Source of the DNA: UBA4416 sp943362175
GTDB taxonomy: Bacteria > Bacteroidota > Bacteroidia > B-17B0 > Aurantibacillaceae
NCBI GenBank assembly: GCA_943362175.1
Contig: CALRIU020000004.1
Coordinates: 124,001-188,000, forward strand
Length of the DNA: 64,000 nucleotides
Reading direction: 5' to 3'
Below are positions 44,029 through 53,196 of the stretch, in pieces (position 1 is the stretch's first letter; each line of letters begins with the position of its first letter). A program made the position numbers and the translations under genes. Below the pieces are notes generated by a model, which saw nothing but the letters and a program-made list of their open reading frames with translations, was not told where the DNA came from and ran no database searches.

Positions 44029-44895
44029 TTATCGTTTTTTGAATAAGTTCATCAGCGGCTTGATATAACCTTCCTGCGTATTGATGGTCGTATAATCCAC
44101 GCCGCTGCGGTTAAAAATATCTTTTAGCTCGGCTTCGAATTTCAGGTGGTTGATCTCCATCTGCTTTCGGAAAGCCTTGTCGCTGGTGTCTACCCACATC
44201 AGCTTCCCGGTTTCATTGTCCCTGAGCTTCACCAGGCCAACATCCGGCAGCTTGCTCTCATGAGCGTCGTTTACCCGCAGCGCCACCAGGTCATGTTTCC
44301 GGTTGGCCACTTTCATGGCGTCCGAAAATTTATGAGCATCATAAAAATCGGAAATCAGGAAAGTGATGCTCTTTTTTTTCAGGATGTTGGAAAGGTATTT
44401 CAGGGCCAGCTCGATGTTGGTGCCTTTTTGCTGAGGCTCCATGTTCACCAGCTCGCGGATGATACGCAGGATGTGTGATTTCCCTTTTTTAGGAGGGATG
44501 AATTTTTCGATTTTATCGCTGAAAAAGATAATGCCGATCTTATCATTGTTCTGCGTTGCCGAAAAAGCAATCACCGCGCAGAGCTCCGTGATCAGGTCCT
44601 GCTTGAATTGCTTATGCGTGCCGAACTGTCCGCTCGCACTCACATCCACCACCAGCATCACGCTCAGCTCGCGCTCTTCCTCAAATACTTTCACGTAAGG
44701 CGTTCTCAGGCGGGCTGTCACGTTCCAGTCGATGGTTCTCACATCATCGCCCGGCGTATATTCGCGCACCTCGCTGAAAGCCATACCGCGCCCTTTAAAA
44801 GCCGAATGGTATTCACCGGAAAAAATCTGGTTGCTTAACCCTTTGGTTTTAATTTCTATTTTCCTTACTTTTTTAAGTAATTCCGCGGTTTCCAC
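44029..44895 (-). CDS. DUF58 domain protein of the Bat operon
   Basis: 288 residues, soluble. Signature GRGMAFSEVREYTPGDDVRTIDWNVTA (in part), a VWA-like core with MLVVDVSASGQFGT and FLISDFYD. It lies second in the operon after moxR. DUF58 proteins are presumed clients or partners of MoxR ATPases. A paralogue is at 29305. Confidence 0.92.
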   Translation of the reverse strand: METAELLKKVRKIEIKTKGLSNQIFSGEYHSAFKGRGMAFSEVREYTPGDDVRTIDWNVTARLRTPYVKVFEEERELSVMLVVDVSASGQFGTHKQFKQDLITELCAVIAFSATQNNDKIGIIFFSDKIEKFIPPKKGKSHILRIIRELVNMEPQQKGTNIELALKYLSNILKKKSITFLISDFYDAHKFSDAMKVANRKHDLVALRVNDAHESKLPDVGLVKLRDNETGKLMWVDTSDKAFRKQMEINHLKFEAELKDIFNRSGVDYTTINTQEGYIKPLMNLFKKR

Positions 44896-44992
44896 TGATA
44901 GTTTCTGGTTAAATGTTTCTTGTTTTTAGAGTGTTAAGTTTAAAGTCGTGCTTTGTCACAACATCAAACATTAAACGATAAACGTGAAACCG

Positions 44993-45985
44993 TTATGGCA
45001 CTTCAACCACGTTCAGTAATTCATTAATGATGTATTCCGTGGTGATGTTTTCGGCTTCGGCTTCGTAGGTGAGGCCAATCCGGTGGCGCATCACATCCAG
45101 GCATACGGCGCGCACATCTTCCGGGATCACGTAGCCCCTGCGCTTGATAAAGGCATAGGCTTTGGCTGCCAGGGCCAGGTTGATACTGGCGCGCGGAGAG
45201 CCGCCGTAAGAAATGAGCGGGGCAAATTTATCCAGCTTGTACTCTTTCGGGAAACGGGTTGCGAACACGATATCGACGATGTAACGCTCGATTTTTTCGT
45301 CCATGTACACATCCTTCACCACCTCACGGGCTTTCAGCACATCTTCCGGTTTCAGGATGATGTTTGGTTTAGGCATGCCGGTTTTTGAAATATTGGAGGC
45401 GATGATTTTACGCTCCTCCTCCCTGTTCGGGTAGGTAATCACCACTTTCAGCATAAAACGGTCCATCTGGGCCTCAGGCAATGGATACGTACCTTCCTGG
45501 TCGATCGGGTTTTGGGTAGCAAGTACTAAGAACGGATTGGGTAGCTTAAACGTTTCTTCGCCAATGGTGACCTGTTTTTCCTGCATGGCCTCCAGCAAAG
45601 CAGATTGTACTTTGGCCGGGGCACGATTGATCTCATCGGCCAGCACGAAGTTGGCAAAAATAGGGCCTTTGCGGATAGAGAACTGTTCTTGTTTCTGGTT
45701 ATAGATCATGGTACCGATCAAATCGGCAGGCAAGAGATCGGGAGTAAACTGGATCCGGCTGAATTGCGCATCAATGCATTTGGCCAGTGTGTTGATAGCC
45801 AGGGTTTTTGCCAGCCCCGGTACACCTTCCAGCAGGATGTGGCCATTGCTTAATAAGCCGATCAGGAGCCTTTCCACCATGTGGCTCTGGCCCACAATTA
45901 CCTTGTCCATTTCAACAGAAAGCAGATCAACGAATGCACTTTCACGTTGAATTTTTTCATTCAATTCTTTGATGTCTATTACCAT
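44993..45985 (-). CDS. MoxR family AAA+ ATPase (first gene of the Bat operon)
   Basis: 330 residues. Walker A EGVPGLAKT, Walker B VLADEINRAP, sensor 1 LATQNPIDQEG, and the arginine-finger region LPEAQMDRF; the C-terminal lid contains SPRASINLALAAKAYAF. MoxR ATPases act as chaperones that modify partner VWA/DUF58 proteins, all found downstream here. The gap to the DUF58 gene is 97 bp. Confidence 0.94.
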   Translation of the reverse strand: MVIDIKELNEKIQRESAFVDLLSVEMDKVIVGQSHMVERLLIGLLSNGHILLEGVPGLAKTLAINTLAKCIDAQFSRIQFTPDLLPADLIGTMIYNQKQEQFSIRKGPIFANFVLADEINRAPAKVQSALLEAMQEKQVTIGEETFKLPNPFLVLATQNPIDQEGTYPLPEAQMDRFMLKVVITYPNREEERKIIASNISKTGMPKPNIILKPEDVLKAREVVKDVYMDEKIERYIVDIVFATRFPKEYKLDKFAPLISYGGSPRASINLALAAKAYAFIKRRGYVIPEDVRAVCLDVMRHRIGLTYEAEAENITTEYIINELLNVVEVP

Positions 45986-46008
45986 AAGTGTTTTTTATAC
46001 AAGCTGCA

Positions 46009-46016
46009 CAAAATTA
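46009..46016 (-). promoter_or_regulatory. Possible -7 element (TAATTTTG) of the moxR-bat operon
   Basis: On the minus strand TAATTTTG fits TAnnTTTG about 24 nt before the moxR start. There is no TTG at the right distance upstream, so this is a partial match. The remaining spacer to 46210 shows no gene. Confidence 0.4.
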
Positions 46017-46210
46017 GCATTGACAAGGGCTACAGCGGGTTCAGGCCTGTTAAAATTTGTTAACATTAAAATGTGTTTAACTATTTTTCTGTTATACAGG
46101 TTTTCGGCGCTTATTCCCCCAGAGAGTACACTTATACACCCAGAACCGGCATTTAGTAAATGAGGCGCTCAACCCTGAAATTCCTCTGTAAATTTGGCCT
46201 GCACCAACTC

Positions 46211-46531
46211 ATGAAACGATTCCTCGTTATATTGCTTTGTTTTTCCCCGTGCCTGTTTTTCAGGCCCGAAGCTGTACATGCTGCGCGCCATCTGGCTTCG
46301 CCGGTTAATGGCAGCAACATCCCACATAGTGCCGGAGCGGTAGGGGCAGAGGCTCTGAAAGCAGAAAACATATCCGGGCCCGGACTGAAGCAGGAAAACG
46401 ATATGAAGGTTCACCAGGCGGCCAGGCCCAAAGAACCCTCTTCGCCCCAGGGCTTTATGGATGCTGAGCTTCTGGCTTTGCTGCTGCTGATTATGGTACT
46501 AGGCATGTTGTATACAAATCCCTCGCGGTAG
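46211..46531 (+). CDS. Small protein with signal peptide and C-terminal membrane segment, unknown function
   Basis: 106 residues from the ATG at 46211, chosen because it starts a signal peptide (MKRFLVILLCFSPCLFF); the frame runs upstream to 46160. The middle is low-complexity A/G/S/P-rich, and a hydrophobic helix near the end (ELLALLLLIMVLGMLY) may anchor it. No family is recognised. It lies alone between moxR and a T9SS gene, and coding status is moderately supported. Confidence 0.45.
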   Translation: MKRFLVILLCFSPCLFFRPEAVHAARHLASPVNGSNIPHSAGAVGAEALKAENISGPGLKQENDMKVHQAARPKEPSSPQGFMDAELLALLLLIMVLGMLYTNPSR

Positions 46532-46689
46532 GAGCCTATAGCTTGCGGCATCGGTTTTGGCCGTTCATGGTTCCCGGCCACATAAAGATCATTCCGTACC
46601 AGTTATGGTCCGGAAGCCACCACTTGTCAAGCGGAATATCCCTTAGTGTACAGAAATCATGAACTTAGGATTAGCCAAAATCCACTATC

Positions 46690-49434
46690 ATGAAAAAACA
46701 CCTACTTGCTTTATTATGTATTCTACAGCTCAGCGGCTTTGCTCAAAACGGTTTTACAACCTACAGCAGCAGTATTGCCCTGAGTATTCCGGTTCCGCGC
46801 CCTACGGCTTTGCTGATTGATAATGCAGGCAATAAATGGATGGGCCTGAATATGCCCCCCGCATCGAATGTGGCTCTGGCAAAATTTGACAATACCAGCT
46901 GGACCTATTACAGCACCACGTCCACGCCGGCTTTGCCTTCCAACAGCGTTACGGCCCTGGCCAAAGATAATGCCGGCAGTATCTGGATAGGTACCGACAG
47001 GGGCCTCGTAAGATTTACAGGTACTACTTTTATAACCTATACCACACTCGACGGCTTGCCTAGCAATACCATCACCTGCATTGAAACGGTAGCGGGTTCG
47101 GTGTACATAGGCACTTCTGCGGGCTTGTCACGCTTTGACAACGTGAACTTTATAAATTACAATGTGGCCAATGGCAAGCTTCCGGATGATAACATCACGG
47201 CCATCAAAGCGGAGAGCGCTAATGTGATCTGGCTGGGAGGTGTCGACAGGCTGGTAAAATTCAACATCAACAACACCTTTACAACAACGTCGTACCAGGA
47301 TAATACGATCACACCCAGTTCCGGGAAGATCAACTGTATCTACATCGACGGGCAGAATAAGAAATGGCTGGCAACGACGACTGTTGGAGTCCTCATGTAT
47401 TCCGGAGCATCCTTTGTCAATGTGGATGATGTGTACCCAACGTTTGGTGGGGGATTGGGGGGAGTGATTTACGATTTGGCAGAAGGACAGAACAATGGCG
47501 TAGCGGCAAAAATGGTTGACAAATCTACTGGCGCAAGCAGTTACGGTATTATTGAGTTTGCTCCCAATAATAAGGTATATCAATACTTTTACCCTGTCAA
47601 TAATGTGTGCGGCGATTATCTTGAAAAAGACGGCGCAAGCTGGTTTATGACGCGACGGTTCACTACCAATGGAAAATTAATGCTGATTGGATTTAACAAG
47701 ACAAACTATACAAGGCAACTTGGCGAGATCAATAACCATAATTTTAAGTTCCTGGATGTTAACAATATTAACGCAGCCATAGCCAACCGGGGCGATATGC
47801 ATTGGGACATGACATCCTACGTGAGTACCAGTTTCGGCTTCCCATGTTATGAAGTGCCTAAGGGGAGTGGCAAAAGCTCAAATTTCGTTTCCGCGCTTTG
47901 GATCGGTGGCCTCGATAACGGTAATCAACTTCATGGAGCCGCTCAGACTTACCGGCAGTTTGGAAATGATTTCTGGCCGGGGCCTTTGGATACCTTGTCA
48001 GCAATGGTAGATTCTGCTACTGCCCGCAACTACGATCAGATCTGGAAGATCAGTTATAGCGAAATCAATGATTTTATTATCAATTTCAATAATGGAAATG
48101 TACAGAACGCTACCTATATTCCTTCCGAGGACCTGGTATCCTGGCCGTCAAAAGGAAGCGGTAACTTCAGCCGCAATTTAGCCCCTTTTGTGGATGTAAA
48201 TAACAATGGTATTTACGATCCGCTTACCGGCGGAGACTATCCGAAGATCAAAGGAGATCAGGCGCTCTATTATATCTTTAACGATATGGTGGCTACCAGG
48301 AATACCTCCTGTACGCCCATGGGTATTGAGGTGCATGCTATGGCTTATGCTTACGGTTGTACAAATACCACTACTGAGAATCCGGCGCTGGCCTATACAA
48401 CGTTTTATAATTACAAGATCATTAACCGCTCGGCGTCGAATTACCATGATGTGTATGTGAGTTTGTGGAATGATGCGGATCTTGGCTATTATGGTGACGA
48501 CTATGTCGGTACGAATGTAGCAGGGAATTATGGCTATGTATACAATGCCGATAATTTTGATGAAACCGTGGGGTTTTATCCCGGCTATGGCTCCTATCCT
48601 CCGGCACAAGGATTTGCCATTGTTAAAGGGCCTTTGGCACCGGTTTTTGACGGGATTGATAATGATAATGACGGTGTGATTGATGAAGCGGGTGAAGAAT
48701 GTAAATTAAACAGGTTAACCACTTTTAAAAATCCATTTCCTGGCGTGCCAGTGGCGGAAACCATGCCTGTTACTTGTACCGAATATTATAATTACTTAAC
48801 CGGTAAGTGGAAAGACGGAACCAACTTTACCTGTGGAGGCTATGGATATGGCGGAAGCACCCTTGCCAAATGGGTCTATCCGGGCGATCCTAACAACCCG
48901 GGTATGAGTACGGATCCTGCCGGTACCTGCGGTTATTGGACGGAAGGAACTGCTGGCAATACGCCCGACGACAGAAGGCTAATCCCGGTTTCAGGACCTT
49001 TTAACCTCGGCGCAGGGCAGATGACGGAGTTGGAATACGCCTACGTGACGTCCTTTGACAGCACTTCTGTAAGCAATTCGCATCTGCTCGCTGTTAACAA
49101 ATTAAAAACAGATGTTCAGAATATTAACTCTTTCTATAACCTAGCCAATAAGCCTGTCTGCACAGATAATTCGGTTGGTATCAGAACTATTTCTAAAGAA
49201 GATCATTTTACGGTATATCCGAATCCCGCAAAGTCTCTGCTAACCGTGCATTCCACACAGGGTAATGTGAAAACCGTTTATGAACTGGTAGATGTATTAG
49301 GAAAACTGGTGCTGAAAGGAGAGAGCTCTGTCAATGATTTCACCATCCAGGTATCGGATCTGAAACAGGGCATCTACTTCCTGAGGTTGAGCTCCAATGG
49401 TCGTATGGCACAGAAAAAAATCGTGAAAGAATAG
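46690..49434 (+). CDS. Secreted two-component-regulator-type propeller protein with T9SS sorting domain
   Basis: 914 residues. After a signal peptide, beta-propeller repeats of the Reg_prop type (LAKDNAGSIWIGTDRGLVRF, IETVAGSVYIGTSAGLSRF, IYIDGQNKKWLATT) cover about residues 20-250. A large beta-rich part follows, with Ca-binding-type loops DVNNNGIYDP and DGIDNDNDGVIDEAG. The C-terminus (VYPNPAKSLLTVHS to GIYFLRLSSNGRMAQKKIVK, in part) is a type A sorting domain. No histidine-kinase domain is attached, so this is a surface or secreted protein, not a sensor kinase. Confidence 0.9.
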   Translation: MKKHLLALLCILQLSGFAQNGFTTYSSSIALSIPVPRPTALLIDNAGNKWMGLNMPPASNVALAKFDNTSWTYYSTTSTPALPSNSVTALAKDNAGSIWIGTDRGLVRFTGTTFITYTTLDGLPSNTITCIETVAGSVYIGTSAGLSRFDNVNFINYNVANGKLPDDNITAIKAESANVIWLGGVDRLVKFNINNTFTTTSYQDNTITPSSGKINCIYIDGQNKKWLATTTVGVLMYSGASFVNVDDVYPTFGGGLGGVIYDLAEGQNNGVAAKMVDKSTGASSYGIIEFAPNNKVYQYFYPVNNVCGDYLEKDGASWFMTRRFTTNGKLMLIGFNKTNYTRQLGEINNHNFKFLDVNNINAAIANRGDMHWDMTSYVSTSFGFPCYEVPKGSGKSSNFVSALWIGGLDNGNQLHGAAQTYRQFGNDFWPGPLDTLSAMVDSATARNYDQIWKISYSEINDFIINFNNGNVQNATYIPSEDLVSWPSKGSGNFSRNLAPFVDVNNNGIYDPLTGGDYPKIKGDQALYYIFNDMVATRNTSCTPMGIEVHAMAYAYGCTNTTTENPALAYTTFYNYKIINRSASNYHDVYVSLWNDADLGYYGDDYVGTNVAGNYGYVYNADNFDETVGFYPGYGSYPPAQGFAIVKGPLAPVFDGIDNDNDGVIDEAGEECKLNRLTTFKNPFPGVPVAETMPVTCTEYYNYLTGKWKDGTNFTCGGYGYGGSTLAKWVYPGDPNNPGMSTDPAGTCGYWTEGTAGNTPDDRRLIPVSGPFNLGAGQMTELEYAYVTSFDSTSVSNSHLLAVNKLKTDVQNINSFYNLANKPVCTDNSVGIRTISKEDHFTVYPNPAKSLLTVHSTQGNVKTVYELVDVLGKLVLKGESSVNDFTIQVSDLKQGIYFLRLSSNGRMAQKKIVKE

Positions 49435-49615
49435 TTTATCTTGTTGTCTGTATTTTAGGTTCACTGTCTCCGGCAGGATGATAACCTAACCGTTAGGAAA
49501 TTTGTGAAAGAATAAGGAAACGTTAATACCATGTCATCCCTGCTAAGGGCACGGAAATGCAGATCAAAACGGCATAAGGGAGTACGAGCGATTAGGTGTT
49601 TTGAGGGGCTTTTTC

Positions 49616-49623
49616 TATCTTTG
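49616..49623 (+). promoter_or_regulatory. Possible -7 element (TATCTTTG) for the ornithine aminotransferase gene
   Basis: TATCTTTG fits TAnnTTTG and lies 18 bp before the ATG, which would give a very short leader. No TTG is present at the expected distance. The rest of the 207-bp spacer is empty as far as I can see. Confidence 0.45.
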
Positions 49624-49641
49624 CGGGATTAAACGACCATT

Positions 49642-50877
49642 ATGATTGCAGAAACAAACTTATCCGCGAAAAGCCAACAATTAATAGATCTGGAAGATAA
49701 ACACGGTGCCCATAATTACCACCCTTTGCCGGTAGTATTGGAACGCGGACAAGGTGTGCATGTATGGGACGTTGATGGAAAACAGTATTACGATTTTCTG
49801 TCGGCATACAGTGCTGTGAACCAGGGGCACTGCCATCCTAAAATTACACAGACCCTGATCGAGCAATCACAAAAGCTGGCTTTGACATCGAGGGCCTTTC
49901 ATAATAACATCCTGGGCGAATACGAAAAATTCCTGACCGGCTTGTTCGGCTTTGATAAGGTATTGCCGATGAACACAGGCGCCGAAGGCGTGGAAACGGC
50001 CATCAAACTGGCACGCAAATGGGGCTATGAGAAAAAAGGCGTGGCGGAGAACACGGCTAAAGTCATTGTGTGTGAAGGGAATTTCCACGGAAGAACGATT
50101 TCTATTGTATCGGCCAGCACGGATCCTGATGCCCGCAAAAACTTCGGGCCTTATACGCCCGGCTATGTGACGATTCCTTACGATAATACCGAAGCGTTGG
50201 CAGTAGCCCTGAAAGACCCATCGGTAGTCGGTTTCCTCGTGGAGCCGATCCAGGGCGAAGCAGGGGTTTATGTACCTCAGGCAGGTTACCTGAAAACAGC
50301 TTCCGAAATGTGTAAAGCAGCCAATGTGTTGTTCATTGCCGATGAGATCCAGACAGGGATTGCCCGTACGGGTAAGATGCTGGCCTGCGATCACGAGGAT
50401 GTAAAGCCTGATATGCTCATCCTCGGAAAAGCTCTGAGCGGTGGCATGTATCCTGTATCAGCCGTATTGGCCAACGATGAGATCATGATGTGCATTAAAC
50501 CGGGGCAGCACGGTTCTACCTACGGCGGAAATCCATTAGGCTGCAAGATTGCCATGACGGCAATGACTGTGGTGAAGGATGAAAAGCTGGCGGAAAATTC
50601 AGAGAAACTGGGTGAGCTGTTGAGAGCGGAGCTTCGCGCCATCACATCCGACAGGATCAGTATAGTGCGTGGCAAAGGCCTTCTGAATGCCATTGTGATT
50701 AAAGAAAAAGACGGCATTACCGCCTGGGAAGTCTGTTTGAAATTAGCAGAGAATGGCCTGCTTGCCAAACCGACTCATGGCGACATCATTCGTTTTGCGC
50801 CTCCATTGGTTATTACCAAAGAGCAAATCATGGAATGCGCTGCCATCATCAAAAAAACACTGGAATCTTTTAATTAG
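49642..50877 (+). CDS. rocD: Ornithine--oxo-acid aminotransferase
   Basis: 411-residue PLP enzyme that converts ornithine and 2-oxoglutarate to glutamate-semialdehyde and glutamate. Family marks: HNYHPLPVVLERGQGVHVWD (in part), NTGAEGVETAIKLARKWGY, the cofactor Asp in ADEIQTGIARTGKM, and the Schiff-base lysine near residue 262 in ILGKALSGGMYPVSA. It is followed by GSTYGGNPLGC. The ornithine-specific form is favoured over N-acetylornithine aminotransferase by these segments. It is monocistronic, with a constant-core hairpin after it. Confidence 0.93.
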   Translation: MIAETNLSAKSQQLIDLEDKHGAHNYHPLPVVLERGQGVHVWDVDGKQYYDFLSAYSAVNQGHCHPKITQTLIEQSQKLALTSRAFHNNILGEYEKFLTGLFGFDKVLPMNTGAEGVETAIKLARKWGYEKKGVAENTAKVIVCEGNFHGRTISIVSASTDPDARKNFGPYTPGYVTIPYDNTEALAVALKDPSVVGFLVEPIQGEAGVYVPQAGYLKTASEMCKAANVLFIADEIQTGIARTGKMLACDHEDVKPDMLILGKALSGGMYPVSAVLANDEIMMCIKPGQHGSTYGGNPLGCKIAMTAMTVVKDEKLAENSEKLGELLRAELRAITSDRISIVRGKGLLNAIVIKEKDGITAWEVCLKLAENGLLAKPTHGDIIRFAPPLVITKEQIMECAAIIKKTLESFN

Positions 50878-50893
50878 AATTCATAAAATGGGT

Positions 50894-50917
50894 CACCCTG
50901 AGCGGAGCCGAAGGGTG
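50894..50917. repeat. Constant-core hairpin repeat, copy 3
   Basis: Arms CACCCT and AGGGTG around GAGCGGAGCCGA. Compared with the copy at 61998-62021, only one core base differs. Confidence 0.85.
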
Positions 50918-50975
50918 GACATGATGATACAAGAATTGATGAGATTCCGAATCAAGTTCGGGACGACTTATCGGT

Positions 50976-51980
50976 TTACTTATAACCTTCCGGGTACTCC
51001 AGTACCGGCATCTTTCCGGCAAATATATCAGCGTAGAATGTTTTCAGGTAAGGCTTTTGTTGCAGCAGGGGCCTGATGAGGTAATAATTATGCTCCCGCT
51101 CCAGTACCTTCGAAAAGCTCACATAATGCACGCCCGGTACCAGCGGCTTCTTTACTTTTTCTCCCAGGATATGGCGGAAGAGGGCGAGCCTGGCACCATT
51201 CAGGTTGCGGTCGCGCTTATTGATCGTAACGAAAATCTGTTTTGAAAAGCTGAGCTTGCTGAGCCAGCTCGCATGCTTCCGCTGAGGCACACAGGCGGCA
51301 TTCAGGATTACGTTGTCCACCAGGCCGGGCTTGATGTTTTTAAAAAGGTCATTCTTGAGATCGTACATCAGCACCAGGTTTCCCATGCTGTGGAACATCA
51401 GCGTTGTGATCTTAAATTTTGACCGGTGCGCTTCTTTGTAGCTTTGGAACTCTTCGAGAAAACGGGCATAAGGCTTCGCTACCTCGCGGGAAACCCTGTA
51501 CGTCGTCCTGAAATTTTTTCCCGATGTCATATAAGGCCGTTGTGTTGGCCAGTCGAAAAATAATTCGTCAATGTCGTAAATGCGCTCAAGCCTTGTGGCG
51601 CGGTCGATGCCGGAGGTAAAGGTTTTTCCAAGGCCTTCGGTGAAGATCACAAAATGTTTGAAGCCTGTTTTAAGATCCAGCAAGGCTTCGAGGTCGGAGT
51701 AGGGAACAGCCGTCCATTGGCTGCCCCGGAAATAAACGGCGAAATATTTCAGCGTGCCCGTCGTATCATAATCGTAATCCACAAATTCTTTCAGCGTGTC
51801 GTTGTAGTGGCGGGTCGATACCACAAAGACGCAGGTGTCTTCTTTGTTAGCCCGGTAATTTTTATTCAAGGTCATTTTACTCCAGTCGCATCCCGAATAG
51901 CCGGCAGGAATGGTGTTTGTGCCCTGGGAAAACAGCAGGCCAACACTTAAAAGAAATGCAATCAGGTAAAAGCCCTTCAT
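50976..51980 (-). CDS. Secreted alpha/beta hydrolase of the DUF900-like type
   Basis: 334 residues with signal peptide (KGFYLIAFLLSVGLLFSQ). The hydrolase motif is MFHSMGNLVLM, where GxSxG is replaced by H-S-M-G, giving a probable nucleophile serine in F-H-S-M-G-N. VVSTRHYND and ILNAACVPQRKHASWLSKL belong to the DUF900/Lip_prot_lig alpha/beta group found in several bacteria. The substrate is unknown. It converges with rocD and is divergent from the zinc-ribbon gene. Confidence 0.75.
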   Translation of the reverse strand: MKGFYLIAFLLSVGLLFSQGTNTIPAGYSGCDWSKMTLNKNYRANKEDTCVFVVSTRHYNDTLKEFVDYDYDTTGTLKYFAVYFRGSQWTAVPYSDLEALLDLKTGFKHFVIFTEGLGKTFTSGIDRATRLERIYDIDELFFDWPTQRPYMTSGKNFRTTYRVSREVAKPYARFLEEFQSYKEAHRSKFKITTLMFHSMGNLVLMYDLKNDLFKNIKPGLVDNVILNAACVPQRKHASWLSKLSFSKQIFVTINKRDRNLNGARLALFRHILGEKVKKPLVPGVHYVSFSKVLEREHNYYLIRPLLQQKPYLKTFYADIFAGKMPVLEYPEGYK

Positions 51981-52080
51981 AAAATGATGTTGAATTGAAA
52001 TGGTTTTTGTTGTAGAAAATTATATTTTAATCCGTGTATAAAAAAATGTTTATATTAGTTTAACAATTTACAGAAATTTT

Positions 52081-53196
52081 ATGTCGAACGATTTTAACGA
52101 GCAAACGGCTGAAACCGGCAATTTTATTAAGTGTAAGGATTGCGGTGCCAATTTGAAATACCTTCCCGGAACTCCTTATCTGAACTGTGAATACTGTGGC
52201 GCCAAGAATGAGATCGAGCAGGAGGAAACGGAGATCATTGAAAATGATTTTGAAAGCTTTCTCAATGAAAAAGCCCACCTCGAGGACAAGCAGGAAATCG
52301 TGACGGTAAAATGCACCAACTGTGCCGCTTCCACAACCCTGCAACCCAATGTGACGTCGAGCACCTGCCCGTATTGCGATACGCCGCTGGTGGTCACCAA
52401 TGCCTCCACATCTTCTATCATTAAACCATCCTACGTGTTGCCTTTTAAAGTGGATCGTAAGGATGCCACGCAAAAGTTTGTCGGCTGGGCAGGCAGCCTC
52501 TGGTTTGCACCCAATAAATTAAAAGTATACGCCCAGCAATCGGCCGAGAAGCTGAACGGCCTCTACATGCCTTACTGGACTTACGATACCAATACGGTGA
52601 GCGATTACACCGGCATGCGCGGCGACTATTATTATGTGAGCGAGAGTTATACCGATAGCGAAGGCCGGACGCAAACGCGCCAGGTGCAGCGCACACGCTG
52701 GTGGCCCGCAAGCGGCACGGTGCATAATGAGTTCGATGATGTGCTGATTGTTTCTTCCACGTCCTTACCCGAGAATCTCGCCAACGAGCTTGAGCCCTGG
52801 GACCTGCCGGAATTAGTGGCCTACAACGACCGTTACCTGAGCGGTTTTATTACCGAAAGTTACCAGGTGGATCTGAAAACAGGCTTCGAAAAAGCCAAGC
52901 AGCGCATTCAGCCCGTGATTCGCTCTACCGTGGAGCGCGACATTGGCGGCGATGTGCAGCAGGTGACGAGCATTCATTCGGAGTACAACGACATTACCTT
53001 TAAGCATATTTTACTGCCTGTGTGGCTCAGCTCTTATAAATACAAGGATAAAGTGTACCGCTTTCTCATCAACGCGCGAACCGGCGAGGTACAAGGCGAA
53101 AGGCCATACTCCGCGGCGAAGATCGCTTTACTGGTGGTCTCGATCCTGGTTGTGATCGGAACGATTATCTGGTTTGCGAGGAAAGATAAAGGCTGA
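52081..53196 (+). CDS. Double zinc-ribbon protein with C-terminal membrane anchor
   Basis: 371 residues. Two CxxC...CxxC zinc ribbons at the N-terminus (CKDCGANLKYLPGTPYLNCEYCG with the start near 19, and CTNCAASTTLQPNVTSSTCPYC near 79, in part), a central soluble domain rich in W/Y (LNGLYMPYWTYD, RWWPASGTVHNEFDDVLI) and one membrane helix near 346-366 (AKIALLVVSILVVIGTIIWF). The layout resembles a broad bacterial family sometimes mis-named as helicase or primosomal protein because of its zinc ribbons; there is no helicase motif here. Function unknown. Confidence 0.8.
   Translation: MSNDFNEQTAETGNFIKCKDCGANLKYLPGTPYLNCEYCGAKNEIEQEETEIIENDFESFLNEKAHLEDKQEIVTVKCTNCAASTTLQPNVTSSTCPYCDTPLVVTNASTSSIIKPSYVLPFKVDRKDATQKFVGWAGSLWFAPNKLKVYAQQSAEKLNGLYMPYWTYDTNTVSDYTGMRGDYYYVSESYTDSEGRTQTRQVQRTRWWPASGTVHNEFDDVLIVSSTSLPENLANELEPWDLPELVAYNDRYLSGFITESYQVDLKTGFEKAKQRIQPVIRSTVERDIGGDVQQVTSIHSEYNDITFKHILLPVWLSSYKYKDKVYRFLINARTGEVQGERPYSAAKIALLVVSILVVIGTIIWFARKDKG

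Noticed and set aside
37428..45985. A MoxR-VWA-DUF58 defence or ternary system
   Set aside because: Gene order and domain layout (TPR BatC, BatD Ig domains, BatE with SH3) match the known Bat operon; no effector or nuclease is present.
46690..49434. Hybrid two-component sensor
   Set aside because: The propeller repeats are of that type, but there is no membrane helix, kinase or receiver domain; the end is a T9SS sorting domain.
52081..53196. Primosomal protein N' or helicase
   Set aside because: Only zinc ribbons are present; there are no Walker or helicase motifs, and a C-terminal membrane helix is seen.
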